Below, in pieces: positions 31,977 through 39,346 of a DNA stretch of 39,763 nt. Each line of letters begins with the position of its first letter. The first letter of the stretch is position 1. Under the pieces are notes generated by a model. It was not told the DNA's origin. It did not search any database and saw nothing but the letters and a program-made list of their open reading frames with translations. The position numbers and the translations under genes were made by a program. The DNA is taken from positions 1 to 39,763 of the forward strand of contig JACMNI010000049.1 of NCBI GenBank assembly GCA_014378615.1. The letters run 5' to 3'. The DNA is from Candidatus Saccharimonadota bacterium (GTDB taxonomy: Bacteria > Patescibacteriota > Saccharimonadia > Saccharimonadales > UBA4665).

Positions 31977-33179
31977 ATGAAAAAAGAAAAAGTGCTGGTG
32001 CTGGGTGGTGGCTTTGGTGGAGTTAAAGCGGCCTTAGAATTAGCCAAAGACTCGCACTTTGCCGTTACTTTACTAAGCGACCAAACCGAGTTTCGTTACT
32101 ATCCGACGCTGTATCACACTGCGACTGGAGGCTCGCGAGCTAATTCTAGCCTAAGCCTTGCCGAACTTTTTTCAGATAAGCCGGTAAAACTGCAGCTAGG
32201 CGTAGCCGAGACTATTGATCGCAAAGCTAAAACTATCATTACAGCCGACGGCAGTACCCATGAATACGACACGCTTATCATTGCTTTGGGAGTCGTCACT
32301 AATTATTTTGGTATCCCGGGCTTACCAGAGTATTCATATACCATTAAATCTCAATCGGAAGTGGAACGCTTTAAAGCGCATCTGCATAAACAACTCATAG
32401 ACGATAATAAGCCTGACTTAAATTATGTTGTTATTGGCGCTGGACCAACCGGCATAGAGCTGTCGGGAGCTCTGCCTGCTTATTTAAAACAAATCATGAA
32501 AAACCACGGTCTGCGCCAACGAAAAGTGCACGTCGATTTAATCGAAGCCGCCCCCCGCTTACTACCGCGCTTACCGCTCGATGCCGCTCGAGCCGTCCAA
32601 AAACGCCTCAAAAAAATTGGCGTCAAACTATACGTGAATAGCATTGTTCAGGGCTTAACGCCAGATGAGTTAACGGTCAGTGGCAAACCGATTCGTTCAC
32701 ACACGGTGGTGTGGACTGCCGGCGTTACCAATCATCCATTTTTTGCGGCCAATCATTTCGTTATGATGGGTCGCGGTAAAGTCGCCGTAGATGCCTACTT
32801 ACAGACCGAAGAGAATATCTATATTCTTGGTGACAACGCCAATACTCCGTATAGCGGCTTAGCGCAAACCGCTCTCGCCGATGGCTCGTTTGTTGCTGAA
32901 AACTTGAAGCGTCGGGCTGACGGCAAAGACATGAAAAGTTATAAAGTGAAAAAATTCGTAACGGTAATACCGGCTGGCGATAAATGGGCCGCTGTAATCT
33001 ACGGCAATTTCCGACTTTATGGTTGGATTGGTTACGCATTACGTTCGGCTGCTGACTTTATAGGTTTCCGGGATCTGGAACCGTGGCGCCAGGCAACCAA
33101 GCAGTGGTTTACCGAATTTGGCCACCAAGAAGCCTGCGAAGTCTGTACTATAGCCGCCACCGCTGACCAAGCTCGTTAG
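31977..33179 (+). CDS. ndh: type II NADH:quinone oxidoreductase (NDH-2)
   Basis: This flavoprotein of about 400 aa oxidises NADH and reduces quinone without pumping protons. The N-terminal FAD-binding loop is VLVLGGGFGGVKAALEL, the second Rossmann (NADH) loop is YVVIGAGPTGIELSGAL, and YILGDNANTPYSGLAQTALADG is the conserved FAD-contact segment. The C-terminal part (IGYALRSAADFIGFRDLEPWRQATK) looks amphipathic, as in membrane-bound NDH-2 proteins, and ends in a short tail with ACEVC. I choose ATG 31977, directly before the first strand; the track start at 31938 lies in the promoter. It provides electrons for the cyo oxidase encoded nearby. Confidence 0.92.
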   Translation: MKKEKVLVLGGGFGGVKAALELAKDSHFAVTLLSDQTEFRYYPTLYHTATGGSRANSSLSLAELFSDKPVKLQLGVAETIDRKAKTIITADGSTHEYDTLIIALGVVTNYFGIPGLPEYSYTIKSQSEVERFKAHLHKQLIDDNKPDLNYVVIGAGPTGIELSGALPAYLKQIMKNHGLRQRKVHVDLIEAAPRLLPRLPLDAARAVQKRLKKIGVKLYVNSIVQGLTPDELTVSGKPIRSHTVVWTAGVTNHPFFAANHFVMMGRGKVAVDAYLQTEENIYILGDNANTPYSGLAQTALADGSFVAENLKRRADGKDMKSYKVKKFVTVIPAGDKWAAVIYGNFRLYGWIGYALRSAADFIGFRDLEPWRQATKQWFTEFGHQEACEVCTIAATADQAR

Positions 33180-33210
33180 TATGTTAGTGGTACTGATTAC
33201 CGCTTCCTAG

Positions 33211-33216
33211 TACAAT
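33211..33216 (+). promoter_or_regulatory. -10 hexamer of the helicase-nuclease gene, leaderless
   Basis: TACAAT ends 8 nt before the ATG at 33225. No Shine-Dalgarno is present. Confidence 0.55.
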
Positions 33217-33224
33217 AGCGATAG

Positions 33225-36200
33225 ATGGCATCTAATTTTGATATAGAGTATAAACGGTTAAATTCGGCTCAAAAACAGGCCGTCGATGCAGTGGAAGGGC
33301 CCGTTTTGGTCGTGGCCGGTCCGGGTACTGGTAAAACTCAATTGCTAAGCTTGCGGGTAGCCAATATCTTAAAGCAAACCGACGTTAGTGCCAGCAGCAT
33401 TCTGTGTCTTACATTCACAAATTTCGCGGCTGCGAACATGCGCTCCCGCTTAAATGCGCTCATAGGCCCCAGCGCACACCGGGTAGTAGTTCGTACATTC
33501 CACAGCTTTGCGGCTGAGATTATGAATCAGTATCCTGACTATTTCTGGAATGGAGCCCGGCTGAGCATTGCGCCGGACGCAACGCAAATAGAAATCATCC
33601 AAGACATTCTAGGATCGTTACCGTTGGACAATCCATTGGCCAGCCGCTTTGCCGGCTCACTGACAGCTATAAAAGATGTTCAAGAGGCCCTTAAGCTCAC
33701 GAAAGAAGCCGGCTTAACGCCGGGAAAATTAGCCGCCATGATCAATTACAACACGGCGCTTATAAATCAAATAGAACCCCAGCTCATCGAACTGCTAAGC
33801 CCTACACTTAGTGCTAAGCGCTTACCCGAATTAGAGGCGGCGGTACTAGGTATGGCCGATAATGATATCGCCGATATCGTGAAGCCGCTGAAATCGTTAA
33901 CCGATGTTCTCAAATCTAGTATTGTGGCCGCCGTAGCGGCCGACGCCGGTACTAAAAAAACGACTAATACTGGTGCCTGGAAGCGACGTTGGCTCCAAAC
34001 GGTCAACGGCCAGAAGGGCATGTACGACGAGCGTCGACGCAACGCCTGGTGGTTGGCAGTAGCTAACGTCTACGCCGACTACCGTGACGCCCTACATCTG
34101 CGCGGTTACTACGATTACGCCGATATGGTTGTAGAGGTAATTAGTCAATTACAGCAGGAACCCGAGCTACTTAGTAGCGTGCAAGAGCGATTTTTATACG
34201 TATTGATTGATGAGTTTCAGGATACGAACGCGGCGCAACTGCAGCTGGCCCACTTAGTCGCTACTCACTACAGTAATGCCGACCAGCCCAATTTAATGGC
34301 TGTCGGTGATGACGACCAGTCCATTTACGCGTTCAACGGGGCCGAGTTAAATAATATGCTTAATTTTAAGGAGACGTATCCCGCAACCAAAACCATAGTC
34401 CTGACCGAAAACTACCGCTCGGCGCAAGCTATATTAGACACCGCACAGGCCATAATAGAACAGGCCGACGATCGCTTAGTAAACCGTCAGCCGGAACTGG
34501 TAAAGCACTTAACAGCTGCATCAGATGCGCCGGCAGGAACTATCGAACATCGTCACTACCCAACCCGCGACCATGAATTGTTGGCTGTAGCCGACGCCAT
34601 AACCAAAGCCTGGCCGCTGCCCGGCGAACAAACGTTGGCGGTGCTGGCCCGCAGTCATGATAGTTTGCGCCGCTTGAGCGTACTCTTGAATGACCGACAG
34701 GTAGCAATTAATTACGAACAGCAAAATAATATTTTAGAGTCCGAAGTCGTTCAACTGGTATTTTTGCTAGCGCAAACTGTACAGGCCATCGCTGAAGGCG
34801 ACGAACGACAGGTCAACGTCTTGCTCGCCAGTTTGGTTCGTTATCCGGTCTGGGGTATTTCACCGACAGCTCTATGGCAGCTCGCCACGGCCAATTACGC
34901 CGCCCCCCATTGGCTAGATAGCCTGTTGCAGCATGATGATGAGGCTCTGGTAGCACTCGCCAACTGGTTACTTTGGTTATCGCAATCTAATGCGCCTTTG
35001 CCGCTACTAATCGAATACCTACTGGGCCTACGAACCGGTGAGCACTTAACAAGTCCTATTAGGGCGCACTATTTAGCGCTGCCGATTACTACTACCTATA
35101 TGGAAGCCTTGTCAGCCATACAATTATTAGTTACGCTGAGCCACGAATTTTCTGAAGGGGAAGCCGGCAAATTACATGACTTTACAAGGTTTGTAGATTT
35201 GAATAGTGGCCTCCAGCGCACCGTGACCGACCAGTCATGGTTTACCAGCGGACAGAACGCGGTCCAGCTTATGACCGTTCACAAATCGAAGGGTTTAGAG
35301 TTTGACACTGTCTATTTATTAGACGCCGTAGAAGATACCTGGCAGCCCCACAGCGTTAGCCGTAAACCGCCCGCAAATTTGCCGCTGCAGCCCTACGGAG
35401 AGCTCTACGACGATTATGTACGATTATTGTACGTTGCCGCCACCCGCGCTAAAAGTTCTCTAATCGTTGCTAGTTTTGGCGCCAACGAGCAAGGCAAAGT
35501 TGTCCTGCCGACGCCGCTCGTCACTAATGCCCTAGAAACTGTTACGGTTCCCGGTAATGACGTAGCCTCAGCTACAGTCGTACTGGAATCAGCACTGCGA
35601 TGGCCACGACTAGAAACAAGCGATGAAAAAATATTGCTCGCGAGCCGCTTAGATGACTTCTACCTGAGTGCCACGGGCATGCTGCAATTCTTGAACATTG
35701 CTGGCGCCGGGCCGCAAAACTTTTTGGAGAACCAGCTATTACGCTTGCCTGGGCCAACTTCAGCTGTAATGAGCTACGGTACGGCTGTTCATGCCGGGTT
35801 GCAGGCGGGGCAATTACTTGTCAATGACGATATGCCTCCATTACCAGGCGTCCTCGAGCGGTTTGCAACGGTACTTCGGGGCCAGCACTTGGCGGAAGAC
35901 GAACTGGAACGTTATCTACCGTTTGGCGAAGCCATGTTAACCGATTTATTCACCACTAAATGTTTCGCTCTGCCCAAGGGCGGCCTGGCGGAAGTGACAT
36001 TGAATGATATTTATATTGGCGAGGCCCGCCTCGGTGGTAAACTCGACCACATACTAACGCGCGACAACCTGGTCACTATATCCGACTATAAGACCGGCAA
36101 GCCGTTAAACAGTTTCGCCACTCGTGACCAAACAAAAGTAGTCAAAGCCTGGCAACACCGAACGCAGCTATTGTTCTACGCCTTACTTGTCAGCGGCGCG

Positions 36201-36440
36201 AGCCGATTTGCCGGTGCTACAGCTTTAGAAACCCAGATGCTATACGTAGAGGCCGAAACAGATCGTGAATTGGCATTACAGTTAATACCGTCACAGGCGG
36301 AAATGGAACGGATAGAAGGCCTGGCCGTAGCCGTCTGGCAACACGTGACTGATCTAAATTTCCCCGATACAAGCAAGTATACGACCGATATTACTGGCAT
36401 TATGGCCTTTGAAGACGATTTACTCTCAGGCGTAATCTAA
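33225..36440 (+). CDS. UvrD-like superfamily 1 helicase fused to a RecB-type nuclease domain
   Basis: This 1071-aa protein has an SF1A helicase core and a C-terminal PD-(D/E)XK nuclease. Helicase motifs in order are the Q-motif LNSAQKQAV, Walker A VAGPGTGKTQ (31-40), motif Ia CLTFTNFAAANMRSR, motif II LIDEFQDTN (about 330), motif III VGDDDQSIYAFNGA, motif IV LTENYRSAQAI, motif V MTVHKSKGLEFDTVYL and motif VI LYVAATRAKSSL. The nuclease has GGKLDHILTR followed by ISDYKTGKP (about 935-960), the catalytic D...D-x-K pattern. No Fe-S cysteines typical of AddB are visible. It probably processes DNA double-strand ends like an AddAB/RecB-type enzyme, perhaps as the main end-resection enzyme of this reduced genome. 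Confidence 0.93.
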   Translation: MASNFDIEYKRLNSAQKQAVDAVEGPVLVVAGPGTGKTQLLSLRVANILKQTDVSASSILCLTFTNFAAANMRSRLNALIGPSAHRVVVRTFHSFAAEIMNQYPDYFWNGARLSIAPDATQIEIIQDILGSLPLDNPLASRFAGSLTAIKDVQEALKLTKEAGLTPGKLAAMINYNTALINQIEPQLIELLSPTLSAKRLPELEAAVLGMADNDIADIVKPLKSLTDVLKSSIVAAVAADAGTKKTTNTGAWKRRWLQTVNGQKGMYDERRRNAWWLAVANVYADYRDALHLRGYYDYADMVVEVISQLQQEPELLSSVQERFLYVLIDEFQDTNAAQLQLAHLVATHYSNADQPNLMAVGDDDQSIYAFNGAELNNMLNFKETYPATKTIVLTENYRSAQAILDTAQAIIEQADDRLVNRQPELVKHLTAASDAPAGTIEHRHYPTRDHELLAVADAITKAWPLPGEQTLAVLARSHDSLRRLSVLLNDRQVAINYEQQNNILESEVVQLVFLLAQTVQAIAEGDERQVNVLLASLVRYPVWGISPTALWQLATANYAAPHWLDSLLQHDDEALVALANWLLWLSQSNAPLPLLIEYLLGLRTGEHLTSPIRAHYLALPITTTYMEALSAIQLLVTLSHEFSEGEAGKLHDFTRFVDLNSGLQRTVTDQSWFTSGQNAVQLMTVHKSKGLEFDTVYLLDAVEDTWQPHSVSRKPPANLPLQPYGELYDDYVRLLYVAATRAKSSLIVASFGANEQGKVVLPTPLVTNALETVTVPGNDVASATVVLESALRWPRLETSDEKILLASRLDDFYLSATGMLQFLNIAGAGPQNFLENQLLRLPGPTSAVMSYGTAVHAGLQAGQLLVNDDMPPLPGVLERFATVLRGQHLAEDELERYLPFGEAMLTDLFTTKCFALPKGGLAEVTLNDIYIGEARLGGKLDHILTRDNLVTISDYKTGKPLNSFATRDQTKVVKAWQHRTQLLFYALLVSGASRFAGATALETQMLYVEAETDRELALQLIPSQAEMERIEGLAVAVWQHVTDLNFPDTSKYTTDITGIMAFEDDLLSGVI

Positions 36441-36457
36441 CAACTACTGCGCGCGCA

Positions 36458-36491
36458 AATAAAAAACCGGGGCGAACCCCGGTTTTTTATT
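36458..36491. terminator. bidirectional intrinsic terminator between helicase-nuclease and aquaporin genes
   Basis: A perfect 15-bp inverted repeat (AATAAAAAACCGGGG / CCCCGGTTTTTTATT) has a CGAA loop. T6 on either strand follows the CCGGGG core, so it can stop both convergent transcripts. Confidence 0.93.
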
Positions 36492-36507
36492 ACTGACGTT
36501 TAGTAAT

Positions 36508-37311
36508 CTAACGCTTGTTAGAAGTTTTCTTAGCACTAGTACGAGACTTAACTGCACCGGCTTTAGCGGTCACAGCCTTTGGCTTACGAATTGGCTTAAC
36601 GGTGGTAACGGTAGTTTGAGTTACTTCTGCATCTTTACCAACTTTGCGTTGTAAAACATCTGGGTCGGAAGCACTTGAACCCGTAACGTCTCCATTGCGT
36701 GGTGCAAACAAGAGACCGTATAAGTTAGCGCCAACTAGGGCACCGACGACTGGTCCGAGTAAGTAAGCTAGGGTAGACGCTTTAACACCAAAAGCTACGG
36801 CTGGGTTAATAAGTCCAACCGATGCTGATGAAGCAGCAATACTACCAAGCATGTAGGCAATTCCGGCAGCGGCAGCCGCAAGTCCAACGGTAAAGCGCTG
36901 GAAAAGGGCAGCTGAATAACCGAAGGCTAACAGTCCGGCACCAACGGCCTCGGCGGTGAACACACGCCAGCCAAATTTGCCACCGATGTCTTGCAGCTTA
37001 TTCTTAACGAAATAGCTGTAGAGCAAGTACGCGGCGTAGGCACCGGCAATTTGCACGACTACATATAGTAACGTACGAATGAGGGTTACTCGGCGAGCCG
37101 TAAAAAGGGCTAGGGTTAGGGCAGGATTAAAGTGCGCACCTGACACTCGGTAAAAGGCTAATACCATTGCAGCTATGGTTAAGCCGGCAGCGGCAGCCAC
37201 AAAGAATGGCACACCAATTGTAGAGCGTTGTACGCTCAATATTAAAAGGGTCAAAAACCCGGTACCAAGAAACTCAGCCACTAATGCAGCTATCTTGCGT
37301 CGTTCAAACAT
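36508..37311 (-). CDS. aquaporin (MIP family) with atypical second NPA motif
   Basis: This 267-aa MIP channel has six TM segments and both half-helix motifs: SGAHFNPALTLALF (NPA at 62-64) and VGLINPAVAFGV (NPA at 169-171). Nearly all water and glycerol channels have Arg right after the second NPA, where it forms the selectivity filter; here it is Val172. The C-terminus is a long Lys/Arg-rich tail (about 220-267; KPIRKPKAVTAKAG, KSRTSAKKTSNKR), unusual for bacterial aquaporins. The ATG at 37311 is chosen because GGAGG lies 5 nt upstream; the GTG at 37323 is dismissed. Transported solute is uncertain. A bidirectional terminator follows. Confidence 0.9.
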   Translation of the reverse strand: MFERRKIAALVAEFLGTGFLTLLILSVQRSTIGVPFFVAAAAGLTIAAMVLAFYRVSGAHFNPALTLALFTARRVTLIRTLLYVVVQIAGAYAAYLLYSYFVKNKLQDIGGKFGWRVFTAEAVGAGLLAFGYSAALFQRFTVGLAAAAAGIAYMLGSIAASSASVGLINPAVAFGVKASTLAYLLGPVVGALVGANLYGLLFAPRNGDVTGSSASDPDVLQRKVGKDAEVTQTTVTTVKPIRKPKAVTAKAGAVKSRTSAKKTSNKR

Positions 37312-37340
37312 TTGAACCTCCACTTAGTTAATACCACAAG

Positions 37341-37346
37341 AGTATA
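37341..37346 (-). promoter_or_regulatory. -10 hexamer of the aquaporin gene
   Basis: TATACT on the minus strand would give a leader of about 23 nt carrying GGAGG. A TTTACA lies 15 bp upstream, which is short for a -35 spacing. Confidence 0.4.
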
Positions 37347-37394
37347 CGCAGTTTGCAGCTTTGTAAAGTGTTAGAGCTTTTAGAAGGCAAAAAC

Positions 37395-38516
37395 TTAAGC
37401 AGCTAGCCTATCCGTGGCTCCGTTCGGACGACGAATTCCGACTTCGTGTGAACCGTCTTTACTGATACACAGAAAGATAGCGACAGCCATCCCGAAGCGG
37501 GCGTGGACATAGCGAGATTGCGCCTCCTTAGAGTAAGGGAAGAGTTTGGTAGCTACCTCTCGGCTATACCACAAATCGTAATTGAACATCTGTAATCGAC
37601 CCTCTGACCGCGCACTAACGTGGTCTTTGTTTAGCGTCGTGTAAGGTACTTCATTAATCATTAATCCCACGCCATTGTGAGGCCCCGTCAGTATCGGAAG
37701 TCCTTGTGGATTTTGCCGCTTCATGACTTCTTTTTGCTTATCTATACTCAAAAAGTAATCTGGCACTGCCAACAGATAGGTATTATTTCCGACAAAACTT
37801 ATAAAATGGTCTGGTCTAAAAGAGTTACCTAAAACAGCCCGGGATATGTCGTCTAAAGTTACAATATTATTTGGATTAACTTTACGGTGTGCATCTTCCG
37901 CCTTTAACACAGCAGCGCAACCAATACTGTTTGGATCAGTATGATTGTTGTCGTCATCGTGGTAGGCGGCTTTGAACCCGGTGTCTACGTTTCTGCTGGC
38001 ATAAGCTTTAATGTCAGCCTCCATTGAAGCTTCGGTGTAATCCTGTAAACTTTCACCTGTACATAGTCGCAGGGCGAGAGCGCCGCCTAATGTGCCGCCC
38101 GGTATTTGCGGGCCAAGGCTCGACCGATAGACTTCGAACATACTATCTTCGTAGCCGACATCTGGACGTTCATCAATACAGCGAATTATCGCACCTGGCG
38201 TGGTGCGATAATAATCATGTGTAATATTCTCAAATAAAGTATTGATCTCTTGTTGCGTAATCTCTCCACTAGCGAGACGCTCTTTAACCGACCAACCTCC
38301 CGACCACTCGGCGCGCTGGTTAGGTATTAAATTACCAATTTCTCCAACAACTGTAACAATTCCTTGCTCGCCTGACATGCGTTCTAGCTCTTCCATATTT
38401 GCTCTTACAAGCGCGCTTTTACCAATATTTTCTCCCAAGTATCGGGGCACGTGAAGGCCCGACCCAGTCATTTCATATAATTTTGACACATGTACCTTTA
38501 CTATTAAATCTCGCAA
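37395..38516 (-). CDS. putative beta-carbonic-anhydrase-like metalloprotein (unrecognised family)
   Basis: This protein of up to 373 aa matches no family I can name securely. IIRCIDERPDVG (Cys113-x-Asp115-x-Arg117) has the CxDxR form of the zinc-binding and catalytic-dyad motif of beta-carbonic anhydrases. About 75-85 residues later, AAYHDDDNNHTDPNSIGCAA offers His186/His192 and Cys200 as the remaining ligands, wider apart than the classical HxxC and more like the carboxysomal CsoSCA arrangement. Between them is a Gly-rich QIPGGTLGGALALRL. No signal peptide or TM is seen. The start is uncertain: TTG 38516 (extended -10 TGCTATAAA, 11 nt away), GTG 38489 after AAGG, or ATG 38471. A CO2-hydrating activity is an inference. 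Confidence 0.6.
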   Translation of the reverse strand: MRDLIVKVHVSKLYEMTGSGLHVPRYLGENIGKSALVRANMEELERMSGEQGIVTVVGEIGNLIPNQRAEWSGGWSVKERLASGEITQQEINTLFENITHDYYRTTPGAIIRCIDERPDVGYEDSMFEVYRSSLGPQIPGGTLGGALALRLCTGESLQDYTEASMEADIKAYASRNVDTGFKAAYHDDDNNHTDPNSIGCAAVLKAEDAHRKVNPNNIVTLDDISRAVLGNSFRPDHFISFVGNNTYLLAVPDYFLSIDKQKEVMKRQNPQGLPILTGPHNGVGLMINEVPYTTLNKDHVSARSEGRLQMFNYDLWYSREVATKLFPYSKEAQSRYVHARFGMAVAIFLCISKDGSHEVGIRRPNGATDRLAA

Positions 38517-38527
38517 AACAAATGATT

Positions 38528-38536
38528 TTTATAGCA
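38528..38536 (-). promoter_or_regulatory. extended -10 of the carbonic-anhydrase-like gene, short leader
   Basis: TGC-TATAAA on the minus strand ends 11 nt before a TTG at 38516, which suggests that the TTG may really be used as a near-leaderless start. Confidence 0.5.
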
Positions 38537-38617
38537 CTCCTCGCTCTTGGGTGAAAATGTGATTATATACCATGATCACATAGGAATCAGGTGTCGAATC
38601 CAGCATAAACCTGATAC

Positions 38618-38637
38618 TATAATTGCAAATTAAGGAG
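38618..38637 (+). promoter_or_regulatory. -10 hexamer and Shine-Dalgarno of mscL
   Basis: TATAAT (38618-38623) and AAGGAG (38632-38637) lie upstream of the ATG at 38644, with 6 nt between the Shine-Dalgarno and the start. Confidence 0.6.
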
Positions 38638-38643
38638 CCACAT

Positions 38644-39057
38644 ATGTTCAAAGAATTTAAGAAATTTATATTACGAGGAAATGTGGTCGACCTAGCGGTG
38701 GCCGTTGTTGTTGGTGCGGCTTTCAACTCTGTTGTGCAGTCGTTTGTTAAAGATATGATCACACCGCTAGTGTCAGCTGTGTATCAGCAGCAAAAATTTT
38801 CAGAGGCCTACTTTAGTTTTCGCGGTAGTCACTTTTTGTATGGCGATTTCATTAATAATTTAATTTCGTTCTTCATTATTGCCGCCGTCGTCTTTTTCTT
38901 CGTAGTCCAGCCCATAAACAAAGTAGTTACCATTGCGAACCGCAAAGAAACTACAGCTGAACCTTCTACCAAAAAATGTCCCGAGTGCTTGAGCGTTGTT
39001 CCAAAAGCGGCGACCCGTTGCGCCTTTTGTACCAGCAAGCTAGTAGTGACTAAATAG
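38644..39057 (+). CDS. mscL: large-conductance mechanosensitive channel with C-terminal zinc ribbon
   Basis: This 137-aa pentameric tension-gated channel releases solutes under osmotic downshock. The N-terminal amphipathic helix and pore helix (FILRGNVVDLAVAVVVGAAF...) and the periplasmic loop are typical, and TM2 is near residues 72-92. The C-terminus, in E. coli a helical bundle, is instead a likely zinc ribbon: CPECLSVVPKAATRCAFC (Cys112, 115, 126, 129). The ATG at 38644 is preferred over 38623 because AAGGAG lies 6 nt upstream. The 3' end overlaps the small convergent gene at 39050 by 8 bp. Confidence 0.95.
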   Translation: MFKEFKKFILRGNVVDLAVAVVVGAAFNSVVQSFVKDMITPLVSAVYQQQKFSEAYFSFRGSHFLYGDFINNLISFFIIAAVVFFFVVQPINKVVTIANRKETTAEPSTKKCPECLSVVPKAATRCAFCTSKLVVTK

Positions 39058-39337
39058 TTAGACCAAAGCGGTTCATCAGCCCTCTGCGCGCTGGCTGGCT
39101 TATTCGTGGCGTATCAGGCATTGATTCGCTATTGTATTGGGAATAACCATATTCTGATTTATTAGGACTAACAGGTAAAGCATCTAAGCGCTTATAGGTC
39201 AGTGAGACGTGCCGCCCATCAACATCCATCAATTCAGGGACAATAATATCTGTAATCAGCTGCCAATGGGGTATTCCCAGTAAGCCTTCTTCGCAACTTG
39301 GTATTGGCAAAACATGAGTTTTTAAAACTTCAGTCAT
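39050..39337 (-). CDS. hypothetical 95-aa protein downstream of atpC
   Basis: This is a small soluble protein of no family I recognise. Its first half (LPIPSCEEGLLGIPHWQLITDIIVPEL, DVDGRHVSLTYKRL) looks foldable, and the second half is polar and Ser/Pro/Tyr-rich with a basic end (ARRGLMNRFG). The ATG lies 9 bp after the atpC stop with no Shine-Dalgarno, so it would be the last cistron of the ATP synthase operon. It overlaps the mscL 3' end by 8 bp. It may be real, but support is limited to position and open frame. Confidence 0.5.
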   Translation of the reverse strand: MTEVLKTHVLPIPSCEEGLLGIPHWQLITDIIVPELMDVDGRHVSLTYKRLDALPVSPNKSEYGYSQYNSESMPDTPRISQPARRGLMNRFGLTI

Positions 39338-39346
39338 TGATAAGAC

